Source: Diplocarpon mali
Lineage: Eukaryota; Ascomycota; Leotiomycetes; Helotiales; Drepanopezizaceae
Direction of reading: 5' to 3'
Length of the DNA stretch: 64,000 nucleotides
Assembly (NCBI GenBank): GCA_024741835.1
Contig: JAENRP010000051.1
Location: forward strand, 62,001-126,000
Positions 35,882 through 46,724 of this stretch are shown here, piece by piece. Under the pieces are notes generated by a model. The model had not been told where the DNA came from, did no database searches, and was given only the letters and a program-made list of their open reading frames with translations. Within the stretch, counting starts at the first letter, position 1. Every line of letters begins with the position of its first letter. The translations under genes were made by a program, and so were the position numbers.

Positions 35882-38016
35882 TCACGAGCCGCTCGGGCCC
35901 GCTTCTTCTACTCCGGCCGTGTTTGGCTGATCTCCCTTATGTCGTTTATTTCGAAACAGTTCTCCCATTGTGTTGTTTAAACTCATCGCTCGAGTTACTC
36001 GGGAAAAGGTTCCTCCGTCACTTCCAAGTGACTTACCGACATCCAGCTCCTGATTGTCATCTTTAGATGGCGAGGTTCCTTCTTCGCCATCTTCTTCGTC
36101 GTTGGGGCTCATCAGTCTCTGAGATGCTGACTTTATTTTCCTGAGCCCTGATTTAGATCGCCTATAACTACCGCTCCTCGGGTCCAAACCACGCCTCAAA
36201 GAATCCGCAACGACCACACTGAGGCCACCAGAGAGTGGTGACAGGAGAGGCCCTGGCAGAATCCGGGCTATCGAATGCCTTGCAGGTGTCACAGGTCGAT
36301 CTGGATGCGGCGGTGCAGGAGATTGCTGCTCATTTGGATGAGTATGCACGTTGCCCTGCGACGATGCTCTCGTTAAGGGGCTCAGGGGATCCCCGGGTTG
36401 TTGAGCTTCGGATGGCAGTACGGGCGAAGAGATTGTACCTTGTAACCCTGGGTGACATGGAGGTTGTAGAAGGTGGCCTTGGGAGAACTTCCACGAATTG
36501 TTAGAGCAGACGTCTTCGCTGCTTTCTTGAACCGACGGCGTGACTCTAACTGAAGGCCTGTACGAGGAGTTGGAGTACATCCGAGGACTTCGGGGCCGAG
36601 GCTCAACAAAGCTGACGTGAGAATCTCGCCTCAATGCCGGATCTTGATCATCGCTAGCACCATCGCCGTTTTGGATAACGCTCGACCGTCTTGCCGACTC
36701 TCGTCTGCGAAATGACTCGTAGGGACTGATATCGTCGTCCGCATGTTCTTGATCAATCAGACCAATACGCTCTTCTCCTTCTCCCTCCGACTCGTTCGCG
36801 TCCTCTCCTTCCTCATATTGTCTCGATCTTCCACTAGTGATCAAAAATACACCGAAGAATGTTAGCAGACAGCCACCGATGAACTTTAAGAAGTTCTCAG
36901 CCGAAGCCTTCTCGAAATCACGATATAGAATCGCGCTGCCAACAATCACGGACAGAGTAAACATGACAAACTGTACAGGAATGACTTGTGTCGAGTCAAA
37001 TCGTTGAAGCGCCTTGTTGACGTATTTGACTTGCATCACAGCTGTTGAGATGAGCACGGCTAAAAGCACGTATGTCACTGGAGTCGTCAAGGCTCTCCAC
37101 AGTGTCGATGAGAGCATTGAAGCAACGCCTTTCGTCGATAGGGCAGTATATCCACCTATCGAATGTTAGTAGAGCAGTTGACAAAATCCATCAGGCACCT
37201 ACCAAAAACACCCACGAGCCCCAAGTCGATCAAAATTGTTTTGTTTCCATATGTCGGGCTTGCCCATATTAGCACGATAATAAGAGCTATAGTAACGCCC
37301 ATATAGATCTCAAATGCTGTTGCAGTTATGGCGCCCAATATCTCATGGGGACCAAGTTTCTTTTCCTCGGTCTTGGCACTCAAAACCACTGTAATTGCGC
37401 CTCCTACAGCAACCATTACTCCCCAAAAATCACGCAAGCGGAACCTCTCCTTCAACATGATAGGAGCGATAACACAGTTCGAAATCAGGGCAACCACGCC
37501 CAGCGGGGAAACAATGGAAGCTGGCGCGAAGCCGTATGCTAGAAAGTTTCCCGCCTCTCCAACCGTCATCAGCACAATGCCTCCCCACCAATATGGCGAC
37601 TGAAGATAGCTCGAACGATCTTCATGGGAACATCTGCTGGGCTGGGAATTTAATGACGAAGATAGCAGATTGCCTTCCTCCCCGCCCTGACCACCAGTTC
37701 CTACATGGACGTTTGCATCCGTGGTGCCATATATTCCGCTTGATTTCGGTATGTTCTTCGAACTCTCTTTCCGACGAGCTCGCTCTTGATGTAGCCGTAT
37801 GTGTGCGTATCGTTGGATGTTTAGCGCAAACGATATGAGGATATTGCCTATGATGGCCGTGATAATTCCAATCAGAGAACTCCATCGTTGCAGCTGCGAA
37901 TCTCCTCCAAAGAGCGATATTGTCTCGTAAGAGCCCGAATTCGTAGGTCGAGGCCATTCCACAGCAGGAAATGGTGTCGTTGGTGTAAAATCGAGATTTG
38001 GGAGTGTTAAATACAT
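35882..38016 (-). CDS. NIPA-type magnesium transporter (DUF803)
   Basis: Membrane Mg2+ transporter of the NIPA/DUF803 family within the drug/metabolite transporter fold. Two exons, 38016-37203 and 37155-35882, are joined at a 47-nt phase-1 intron that restores VFGGYTALSTKGVASML, the most conserved NIPA segment; total 695 aa. About nine membrane segments are seen: first IGIITAIIGNILISFALNIQ, then WWGGIVLMTVGEAGNFLAYGFAP and SPLGVVALISNCVIAPIML, and last FIGGCLLTFFGVFLITS. A hydrophilic loop of about 65 residues separates the first two. After the last membrane helix, a tail of about 270 Ser/Arg/Asp-rich residues follows, much longer than in animal NIPA proteins but usual for filamentous fungi. 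No damage is seen. It is divergent from the WDR70-like gene. Confidence 0.9.
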
Positions 38017-38431
38017 ATCAGTAGTCGTCGCATACCGCGTAACACCCCGATGCCGCCTGCCGGACCAACTCTACGGGGCCAAGATCGATGGGGGCAACAT
38101 AAGGAGAGACGGAGACGGAGATGGTGAGAAGATATTGCCGCTCGTTGTTTGGGGCGCCGCGAATATCGAAGGGGGAGTCGAGGGTCTGGGACCCGCAGTC
38201 GTCATTTCACGAATCTGACTTTATGCGCTGTGACGCTTGTGGGGTTTGCAGCCGTGGCAGAGGGGAGGAAATTAACGTAAATGTTCGCTGGTTTAGCGAA
38301 AAGAGGTCCTTGCGTAATTGAATTTACAATGTGAGGTGCTAAATGCCAGGCTAGTGGCGTAAATCGAGCACCCCAAAATCACTATGACCCGTCATCTTTC
38401 CCCTTCACCTGGCGATTTATGAGCATACGCA
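38017..38431. promoter_or_regulatory. Shared divergent promoter, NIPA / WDR70-like
   Basis: 415 bp between two start codons on opposite strands. It must contain both promoters unless one starts inside the other gene. GA-rich around 38100-38130 on the plus strand. No specific factor site is claimed. Confidence 0.6.
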
Positions 38432-40231
38432 ATGAGCGACGATGAAGATATCGATGTGGAGGTACCCGAACTGGCTAATGATGATCCTCTGAGAGCATTC
38501 CTCCCTCAGGCTTTTGGAAAGAAATCCAAAGAGGCAGATGTTGCGGCGCAAATTCAGCGGACTAAGAGGATTGTCGAGAGGCCACTAGCTGCAAAGGAGA
38601 GCTCTGCGGACGCTGGAGCAGGGCAGCAAAGGATTGCTCAGGAGCCATCATCAAAGAACTTTGGAACCGACGACGATGACTCGAACGACGATTCAGACCA
38701 GTCCGACGACGATGAATATCCAGTGTCGCATGAGTTGGTGCTCAAGACACACGACCGCGCGGTGACAACAACTGCTTTGGACCCTTCAGGAGGCAGGTTG
38801 GTTACAGGGTCGACGGATTGTACGCTGAAGCTACACGACTTTGCTTCCATGACACCTACGACCCTGCGAGCGTTCAAGAGCGTGGATCCTACTTTCTCGA
38901 AGACCTCTGCGAACTCGGAAACTCACCCTATAAACCATGTCGAGTTCAACCCTTTGTCGGGAGGAACATTCCTATGCTGCTCCGCCACGCCACAAGCAAG
39001 GATTATGAGCAGAGATGGGGAGGTGCTGGCCGAATTTCAGAAGGGGGATATGTATCTGAGAGATATGAACAATACTAAAGGACATATTTCCGAAGTCACG
39101 ACTGGCACCTGGAATCCTGTTGACAAGAACATATGTGTCACGGCCGGGACGGACAGTACGATCCGAGTCTGGGATGTAAACCATAAGAGAAGCCAGAAGC
39201 AGGTCATTGTACACAAATCGAGGGCTGCTGGCTCTGCAGGGAGGACAAGAATGACCGCGATCGTATGGGGGAGTCCGATGCAGGGAGGCAGTAATATACT
39301 TGTCGCTGCGGCCCTTGATGGGAGTTTAGTGATGTGGAGTGGAGATGGACCTTTCTCCAGGCCAACTGCTGAAATCAGAGAAGCTCACAAGGCCAATACC
39401 TGGACTGGAGGAGTGGACATCAGCGCGGATGGTCGAATGGTTGTCACGAGAGGTGGTGACGATCTCATTAAGCTTTGGGATCTAAGGAAGTTCAAGGCTC
39501 CGGTAGTTACGGTCTCACATCCATCAACATCGGATACTTACTCCGCAACGAACATTAAATATTCACCAACGTCCTCAAGCATCATCACAGGCTCAGCCTC
39601 AGGCCACCTTCACATTCTGAATCCCGGGAATCTCAAGCCAGAACTGGTCACACCCGTGACGCCGGGATCACCACTTATCACAGTTCAATGGCACACCAAG
39701 ATCAACCAGATCGTAACTGGCTCCGCTAACTCGGAAGTTCACGTTCTCTACAACCCCAATACCTCCGTCCGCGGTGCAGTCGATGTTATGTCTCGAGCAC
39801 CTAAGAAGCGACACGTTGACGATGATCCAAACTTTACCACAGACCAATCAGCCGGCCTATCAGGAGACAGTGTCGTCAGTGCAGCCGGCGTCGTCCAAAG
39901 TGCCGGCGCCACTTCCTTTGCAGCGCGCCACCCAACCGTCGGCCTCACAGCCTCCGGTCGTTCACGAGATCCTCGACGGCCACAGATTCCCGCTGTGACT
40001 CCCTTCATGAAGGGTCAGCAGGATGAGAAGTATATCAATGAAAGTATCTCATTGAGCAGTATGCGAGACGAGGATCCCAGGGAGGCGTTACTGAAATATG
40101 CCGAGATAGCGAAGAAAGATCCGATGTTTACGAATGCCTGGAAAGAGACGCAGCCTGTGACGCAGTATGCCGATTTGAGTGATGGGGAAGAGGAAGAGGG
40201 TCCGGATAAGAAGAAGATTAGGAGAGCTTGA
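38432..40231 (+). CDS. WDR70-like WD40-repeat protein
   Basis: Single-exon gene, 599 aa. An acidic N-terminus (SDDEDIDVEVPEL; DDDDSNDDSDQSDDDEYPVSHE, residues about 75-100) precedes a WD40 propeller. Recognisable repeats include THDRAVTTTALDPSGGRLV, TDSTIRVWDVNHK, DDLIKLWDLRKFKAP and the closing TGSANSEVHVLYNP. The C-terminal tail, with TPFMKGQQDEKYINES and EDPREALLKYAEIAKKDP, is typical of the WDR70 / gastrulation-defective-1 group. In fission yeast and man that protein works with CUL4-type ligases in histone H2B ubiquitylation at DNA breaks (established for the family). The nuclear role here is inferred. The start ATG lies 28 bp after an in-frame upstream stop region, and no introns are needed. 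Shares a promoter with the NIPA gene. Confidence 0.88.
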   Translation: MSDDEDIDVEVPELANDDPLRAFLPQAFGKKSKEADVAAQIQRTKRIVERPLAAKESSADAGAGQQRIAQEPSSKNFGTDDDDSNDDSDQSDDDEYPVSHELVLKTHDRAVTTTALDPSGGRLVTGSTDCTLKLHDFASMTPTTLRAFKSVDPTFSKTSANSETHPINHVEFNPLSGGTFLCCSATPQARIMSRDGEVLAEFQKGDMYLRDMNNTKGHISEVTTGTWNPVDKNICVTAGTDSTIRVWDVNHKRSQKQVIVHKSRAAGSAGRTRMTAIVWGSPMQGGSNILVAAALDGSLVMWSGDGPFSRPTAEIREAHKANTWTGGVDISADGRMVVTRGGDDLIKLWDLRKFKAPVVTVSHPSTSDTYSATNIKYSPTSSSIITGSASGHLHILNPGNLKPELVTPVTPGSPLITVQWHTKINQIVTGSANSEVHVLYNPNTSVRGAVDVMSRAPKKRHVDDDPNFTTDQSAGLSGDSVVSAAGVVQSAGATSFAARHPTVGLTASGRSRDPRRPQIPAVTPFMKGQQDEKYINESISLSSMRDEDPREALLKYAEIAKKDPMFTNAWKETQPVTQYADLSDGEEEEGPDKKKIRRA

Positions 40232-41632
40232 ATAATTGGCATGTCATGGGTAAATCCGGGACGTAGCATGGAGTCTAGGAACATATTCCGTGCCTAAAGT
40301 TATGGGAGGAGATGCTTGTAGGTTGATCAATAATAAGATACCCATGGAATAAAGTCGTAGGTTCCAAAGTGACCTTGAAAAAACGGTGACCCTGAGCAGC
40401 AGATTCTGAATTCGAGCCTGTCAAAATGAACAGCAACTAGATTGTCAATTTCATAATTGAATATCGCCGTCAATGGTAGCCCCTTGCTTATATCGTCACA
40501 TCCCGCGAGGTTTACCACATTCAGACCGGCTTGATAGAGTATATAAAAGCAAGCCATTTCTTTCTAGTACAGTTGATGATTTTTACAACGAGCCACGATA
40601 ATATCAGGCGCCTCATTAAAATTTCCATTACAACATCTTCCGAAACCCAATATCATGAAATTGGGAGAGAACCTCCTAAGTGCCAGGTAACTGGTGGTGG
40701 CTATATAATTGATCACCAAGCACCCTTGTAATCTTTTCCCGGTACAAGTTGGTCTTGGTCAGGGTACTCTTCAAGGCAACACGGCTAGATACTTTCTGCA
40801 GTTGATAAGTAATGACCCAATGACGGCGCACTTGATGAGGCCCATACGGTAATGAATGCACGATATGAGTTTATCTCACTAGAATTCATTATCCCCGAGC
40901 CGGTTATTGTTTAGTTTTCTATATGATGTTGTCGTCTGGAATATACTCGAAGCGGAGCAGAGAGATTTCTATGGCCTCAGACGTCGCGAAGATCCGATGA
41001 CAAGGATGACAAAGAGATCGACGTGACTTGATTGAGGTGTCCGTCAGCAGCGCACCTAATAACCCTAGCACAGAGAGTGATCTGAAAGTCTTCACTAAAT
41101 AGCAGGTAAAAGAAGTTCTCTCAAGCTTCGTAGCGCGAAGCTACAGAGGTTCAACGTAGCAAATGTGCGTATCTTCAGCTGTACACTGGTCAAGTGTGAT
41201 TTTACGGGGCTTCTCGTATGAACGTTAGGTCCTCTGTTCTCTGCAGCCTCAAGGTTTTGTAGGGATCAATTCGCCTCCACGTCTCTTGGGAGGCTCATTA
41301 TGGCGTCAATCTTAGAGTATCTCCGTTAATATAATCCAATCCAGTCTCCAAGGATTGCGATTCGAGCAAAAGCCAACTCCTATTGAATTTCTCTAGTACT
41401 CAGTGCCTCATGCGCGACATAAGCCATGTAATCTTTATGGCGAAAACACTATCTTAGCTTATATTTATGTACTTTTCAGGATTTGCACTATATGCAAGGT
41501 CTCTTGGGCATCTGCTCTATTCTACGATTTGACCGCCGTCATCGAGGCAGCTAATCGCGGGATCTAGTGATTTGGATGACCACCCAAGAATTCCCTGGCT
41601 CAGAAACATAGTTTCAGAGCCTATTCAAGTGC
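40232..41632. other. Intergenic, no gene recognised
   Basis: 3' flank of the WDR70-like gene, then AT-rich DNA with only short ORFs. Confidence 0.5.
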
Positions 41633-42990
41633 ATGACATACTTGAATTCGCTCAAAAGCCTTTTCTCAAATAATAATGTTAAGCAAAGAATACACAAAAT
41701 CTCAGACTTATATTCAGCACCTGACATCAGCAATAAACCTAACTCCCGGAGTATGGAGCCCCAAGACATTCCTGAGATGTGCTCAGGCCCCTCATCCAGC
41801 GTTTTACACAGTACCCTGTACGCCCCTGAAATCCTATACAGACCGGGGCCGTTTATCAAATCACGGAAAGTAAAAAGACCAAGATCAATATTACCGAGGA
41901 CGAGGCAATCCAGGAATGCATCCTAGAAGCGAACCAACTACACAACTGCGCAATCGCCAATGCCTATCTTAAAGATTGCAAGATGGTGAATTGTGACTCG
42001 AAGTTCTGCATTATTACCAGCACTTCTCGGGAATCTGTCCTCAAGCCCAGCCTCTTTCTCGTGAATACTCAGACCACGGTCTGGCGATCCACGCTTGATG
42101 CATGCGCTATTCAAAATTCGCTTGTGTATCACTCGAGAATTTGCAGAAGTGATGTTACGAATAGCAAAATCGAGATGTTGAGCTTGTTCCGAATTTCGCT
42201 GGACCTGAGCTCGGCGAGCAATTCCACCATCAACAGCTGTTTCTTTGCGAAATCCGATATTCACAAGAGCAGAGAAATTCACCAAACCCTTGCCAAGACT
42301 AGAGAGGGGTCGGAATATCCCAACAGGAGAGTAAAGAGACTGTCCAGGCGCCTGAGACTACTATGGAGAGGCCAGACAGGAGTATTAAGCCTACAACGAA
42401 CGAGTAAAACACGATACTAAACGATTGCAAAGTGTCGCATTCCTCTTTGGCTCTGCGCCGATTTCTACCTGAGATCCGCATTCAGATATACCAGCACTGT
42501 CTGCCTAACGATTGCTGGAGATACGACAACAATGATTTGAGATCGTTGCCAAAGGAGTCGTCTTGGATGCTTTGAGGGCTAGGGACCATTTGATGTACCA
42601 AGAAGCAATACTTGTGTTGTATCGAACTTGCGCTTTTCACTTATATGCTTGTAGCCATTTGTCCCTCGAATCCCTATCTAGGTCAGCGAGGGAAAACATA
42701 CAGAACATTGAGATCGACTAAGTGACTCTTAATCCAGGGCGTGGTCAAGAGTTTCCTCACGTAGAAGAGTATACAAGTGCTGACGCTACATACAGTTGCG
42801 AACATATCCCATCTCCTATCGAGTATCTGAGAAGCTTGTTTATGAATATTTCCTGGCTCAAATACGTAACATCCACTTCGTCAGTGTAAACTGCGAAGTT
42901 ATAGATGATCTCCGACAGAATGGTGACACCTGGTTCGAAGGGATCAAAGACTCTCAACAAAATCTCAATCAGCATTGGAAGAGCAGTTAG
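41633..42990 (+). pseudogene. Broken F-box-like gene with pentapeptide-like repeats
   Basis: From about 41875 the plus strand reads a run of roughly five-residue periods: AIQECILEANQLHNCAIANA, YLKDCKMVNCDSKFC, LDACAIQNSLVYHSRICRSD, VTNSKIEM. This is an alternation of small/Cys/Ser and aliphatic residues typical of a beta-helix of pentapeptide type. After a frameshift comes RRFLPEIRIQIYQHCLPNDC (about 42450-42510), an F-box-like LPxEIRxxIYxHCL segment. After a stop and another shift comes MYQEAILVLYRTCAFHLYAC and SLESLSRSARENIQNIEID (about 42593-42720), the usual continuation in fungal F-box-like proteins. At least three frame breaks and several stops (for example near 42570 and 42720) show that it is dead. 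The N-terminal limit is a guess. Confidence 0.65.
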
Positions 42991-43029
42991 TGAGATCGAT
43001 ATCTTGGGACAAAACCATGCAAGTGACTC

Positions 43030-43280
43030 ACTAGTGTTAATATACTCGCCTAAGGCCTAAAGGTAATAACTATTAACCATTGTGTAGGTTAGACTCTTTT
43101 CAAAGGAATCAGGAACTATAGGTATATTAGGTTAAATAATAAAGGATTTAAGGGGTTTTATATAAGTGTTCTCTTTATATATATACATATATACATACAT
43201 GTACATAAGAATACAGTATAGCATTACCTGCTATGCTTTATAGTTTAGAACTAATGTAGTATTTTAGAAGAGAGAAAAAA
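43030..43280 (-). repeat. Family Y repeat, copy E (5' end only)
   Basis: The plus strand reads ATACTCGCCTAAGGC, AATAACTATTAACC, GGTTAGACTC and finally TATAGTTTAGAACTAATGTAG, the reverse of the start of copies C and D. Only the first 250 bp of the family are kept. It contains a TATATATACATATATACATAC tract. Confidence 0.75.
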
Positions 43281-43768
43281 GAAGAAGAAAAAAAGCGAGA
43301 ATTCATAAGGTTCGCGAATCTAAGCGGGGGTTCTCTGCCAGGCTTGCCGTGGGGTCGCGAGAGCGAACGCAGTTCATGACTACAGTTATCTGAGCATCTA
43401 GGAAAGAGGTGGGAGCTGTTGGCCAGATATTTGTCAACGATACGAAACATGTAAAGTAATTACGTAGTAAACTCCGAGCCGATATAAACATTGGTATCAG
43501 GAATAGGATATGAACATGTTAACGAGCACGTGAGTATACGAATGTAATGTGTGACGTTATAATTGGTAGTCACGTGTCGCACCGCTATTGAGTTCAGCGC
43601 TTGATTCCCCAGCCTCCCCCCAGCCTTCTCGCACCACGTCGTCTCTCTGACAATTCACTGGTCAAGATGGCCTCATGTTCTAGTCACTGCCACGTTGACA
43701 TATCGGTTTGTTGCAGTAATAAAATACTGCCTCTCTTCACAATGTTTCCATGAATTATTAACATACAG

Positions 43769-45028
43769 ATGCCTCCCTATATACCCAACACGCCCGAGTC
43801 CCTCCTTCAGCGGTCGGACTCGAAAAACCCAGAGACAACCTGCAGAGGCCTTGGGGCGAACGGACGGCCATGCCGTCGTTCACTTGCAAAATCCCCACAA
43901 GCCTCTCCGAATCCGAGTCCACGCAAATCAGGGTCGAGTCCTGCCAGGATCCCGGTCCCCGAAGAATACTGCTGGCAGCATAAAGATCAAGCAGCAGGCC
44001 AACATGAGGCTTCACGGCAAGGAAAGCAATCTGCGGCTATTCGGAAACGGACGAGCGTGGATACATTAGTAGACAGGCTTGGTCTATTGGAAGTGGAGGA
44101 TCAGAAACATAAGAATTATGAGAAACGTCGAAAACCAATCCCAGGATCAGAGTCTGTGGAATCGCAGAATGGAGTTCTAAACTCAGAGCGAACAAAGCCT
44201 CGACCAAAGCCTGCGAGCAGATTAGGTCTCCTTTGTTGCATTGGGCTTGCAGACGAAGGAAGACAGGCACCCAGACCGGTAAGCAGCATCAATCGGAGGA
44301 CTAATGCCAGATTACCGGCAAAAGTCGCAAAAGTCACTCCGATTCTTCCCGCGAAACATAAGCGCCCTTCGATAAATCGGGACCCCTCATCGCGAACTGG
44401 AGAATTCCTCTCGCTGATTCCTACAACGGCATCACCACAGCTGGCCGCCCAGCTACTCGCGGAATTAGCTCGGCCTGTTTCTGATATGGATAAAGAAGGA
44501 TACATTTACATGTTCTGGCTAACTTCCGAATCTCTCCCTGTCGAGCCACCTTCCGATACAGCGTCATCCCTCCTCGCTCCTCCTACACAACATATGCCGG
44601 GCCGACGAAGGGCGTCTGATGTCCTCAATACTTTTGCTACGACTATCCCCGATGCTAACAAGAAGACTATACTTTTAAAGATCGGCCGAGCCCAGAACGT
44701 GTACAGGCGCTTAAATCAATGGACTCAGCAGTGCGGCTACAACCTTTCACTCATTCGATATTACCCATATCAACCAGTCACAGGGCCAGGAACTAACGTC
44801 AATAAGCTGTCGAGCACACCGAGGAAAGTCCCTAATGTAAACAAGGTCGAGAGGCTGATACATATTGAGCTGAACTTACAGAGGGTCATCGGCCACGGGA
44901 AGTGTAAAGCTTGTGGGAGAGAGCATCGGGAATGGTTTGAGGTCGATGCGAGCAGGAATGGGGTCAAGGCCGTTGATGAGGTTATCAGACGGTGGGTAGA
45001 ATGGGGAGAAAGAAACCCTGGGAGCTGA
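43769..45028 (+). CDS. T5orf172 (DUF1766, GIY-YIG-like) domain protein
   Basis: 419 aa in one exon from the ATG after ACATACAG. That AG could also be the acceptor of an intron from 43704, giving 13 extra residues starting MASCSSHCHVD from an ATG at 43665; the choice is open. Residues about 26-72 carry a Cys/His cluster: TCRGLGANGRPCRR, then EYCWQHK. A long disordered linker follows. The T5orf172 domain spans residues about 245-410: EGYIYMFWLTSESL, KTILLKIGRAQNVYRRLNQW, then VNKVERLIHIELNLQRV, CKACGREHREWFEVD and EVIRRWVEW. The domain shares its fold type with GIY-YIG nucleases (established for the family), but the biological role of the fungal proteins is not known to me. A nucleic-acid-acting protein is an inference. 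Confidence 0.85.
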   Translation: MPPYIPNTPESLLQRSDSKNPETTCRGLGANGRPCRRSLAKSPQASPNPSPRKSGSSPARIPVPEEYCWQHKDQAAGQHEASRQGKQSAAIRKRTSVDTLVDRLGLLEVEDQKHKNYEKRRKPIPGSESVESQNGVLNSERTKPRPKPASRLGLLCCIGLADEGRQAPRPVSSINRRTNARLPAKVAKVTPILPAKHKRPSINRDPSSRTGEFLSLIPTTASPQLAAQLLAELARPVSDMDKEGYIYMFWLTSESLPVEPPSDTASSLLAPPTQHMPGRRRASDVLNTFATTIPDANKKTILLKIGRAQNVYRRLNQWTQQCGYNLSLIRYYPYQPVTGPGTNVNKLSSTPRKVPNVNKVERLIHIELNLQRVIGHGKCKACGREHREWFEVDASRNGVKAVDEVIRRWVEWGERNPGS

Positions 45029-46231
45029 ATAAGGCTTGCCAGGTGATGTTTCATGGCTCCTTATTCAAACGGTGTCTTTCTAACGATAATCGAGCTCTCA
45101 AGTCGCCAGGCACGTGATCTTATTCTCGCGACCAAATCTCATTAAGAGTGATTAATCAAGTAAGTGCATTGCATCCATACTGAAAAATATTTAAAGGCCA
45201 CAGTGTATTTCCTGGGTATTTGAGGTACAAGTAATATCTAGCTAGACCTTGCGGTGAAATACGCGTCTTAGTGTAGAATGGGTAGTTAAGGCGTCCTGAG
45301 CTGTGAGCTCCTATTCTCTGCGAGACCTATAGAAACCTTCCAGAAGCGGCTAGTGTGTGCCGGTTTGGTTTCGTTCACTTATTACGTCCGTCGTAGGGAA
45401 CTTTTGCCCCTTTTTCCCCCTCGGAATGAATGTCAAATGTATGCTATTACGCGTAGCCGGGTCTTTTTAGTGGTCAAGTGCCCTTGCTCACTCCGAAGCA
45501 AACTCCGAACCTGGTGTGAAATAAAACGTCAGTGTAGTTTTCATACAACCTAAAAATTGATGAAGTAGTTGATCGTAGGCAGGTAGCATGAAAGTGAGGC
45601 CTTTTTTTTTTTGAAAAAAAAAAAACTTTCTAGCTACTCGTCTGTTTCTTGAGTACTCTTGATAGATTTGCTGACCTGCAAGACAGGCCGGAGCTTATAA
45701 GGTGGGTGGATTTACTACCAAGATGCACCTAGTAAAATAGACCCATTAAAGTGATAATTACTCAGGTGTGATTCCATCCGAAAAACTGTTTTTTGTTTCC
45801 AAGATTGAAGAAAGAGTGTGAACAACCACTGCTATGATGAGATTATTTCCGTATAATAATATTAAATTTGTAAAAAGTGGAAGCAAGATACCTCAAAGCT
45901 TAGAACGTATTTTGGTAGTCCGGGTCAGATTTAGTGGCTAGATCTGGGGAATCAATTTTCTGCCAGAAATCATTGTATAGTCGACGAGTATTATCATTAG
46001 AGTAGAAGTTTCAGAAACACTAAGGTTTGAGAATTAAATATATATATATATTCTCGCGACTTGAACATGCTACTAGGCTCTTACTGATTATTTTCCGTGT
46101 AGATAATCATAGGAAAGCTATATTAAGGTATTCATATAATAGTGCTAGGTAATAGTTACATTTTGCTCATATTTACAATAATTTTGATCGGTAAATACGA
46201 AACTATTACTTTCTTAGTATTAAAAATTCAT
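45029..46231. other. AT-rich intergenic, no gene recognised
   Basis: Contains the T11-G-A12 inverted tract at 45602-45625 and a short AT dinucleotide run at 46038-46050. No convincing gene. Confidence 0.5.
45602..45625. repeat. T11-G-A12 self-complementary tract
   Basis: Eleven T, one G, twelve A: a perfect hairpin-forming homopolymer pair, read directly. It could be a site of indel error or assembly ambiguity as well as a real structure. Confidence 0.8.
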
Positions 46232-46724
46232 TTAGTATTTAGGAAAATTTCCCCCTGGGTAATTCCGAGCTGCTAGGCAGGTTGACAAAGATATAAGCCC
46301 CCAACCCCTCTTCTCAAAAAGACAATCAGGAAACCAACGAGTAATACTCAAAAGCTCGAATACGTCGCCGGCGCTTTGAATCATATTGTACATCACAACA
46401 AGCAGCAAATTAGCAGCAGCAGCGTTACGAGCACGATTGGTAATTACTATATTGGGTTTCTGACGTTGGATTAGAGTTAGTGCTTCATCGTATGCCAAGT
46501 CAAGGCATGAAATAATGTTTTTACCTCGCAAACGCACTGTAAAGCCTGAAGATACGCTGATATCGGTGTTTCTTAGGCCTGCGACGAAATACAAGCGAGA
46601 AATGTTTATATCCGCTGGTGGAGTAAGTGTAGTGAATTGCTTAGTTGGCTGTAACCGAGCTACAAGCTCACTGATTGATTGTTGTAGGAATGAAGTTACT
46701 GAGCCGTCGACTGCTGCGTGTCAT
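46232..46724 (-). pseudogene. Orphan gene fragment, family unknown
   Basis: The minus strand is open for about 160 codons from AVDGSVTSFLQQSISELVAR through PADINISRLYFVAGLR, TVRLRGKNIISCLDLAYDEA, RARNAAAANLLLVVMYNM and ELLSITRWFPDCLF to a stop at 46232. The composition and even codon pattern look like genuine protein in an otherwise AT-rich setting. There is no good start: a TGA lies immediately upstream (near 46730), although an AG at about 46724 could be a splice acceptor. No family is recognised. It is either the last exon of a gene whose upstream exons I cannot see, or a fragment left by deletion. Confidence 0.4.
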
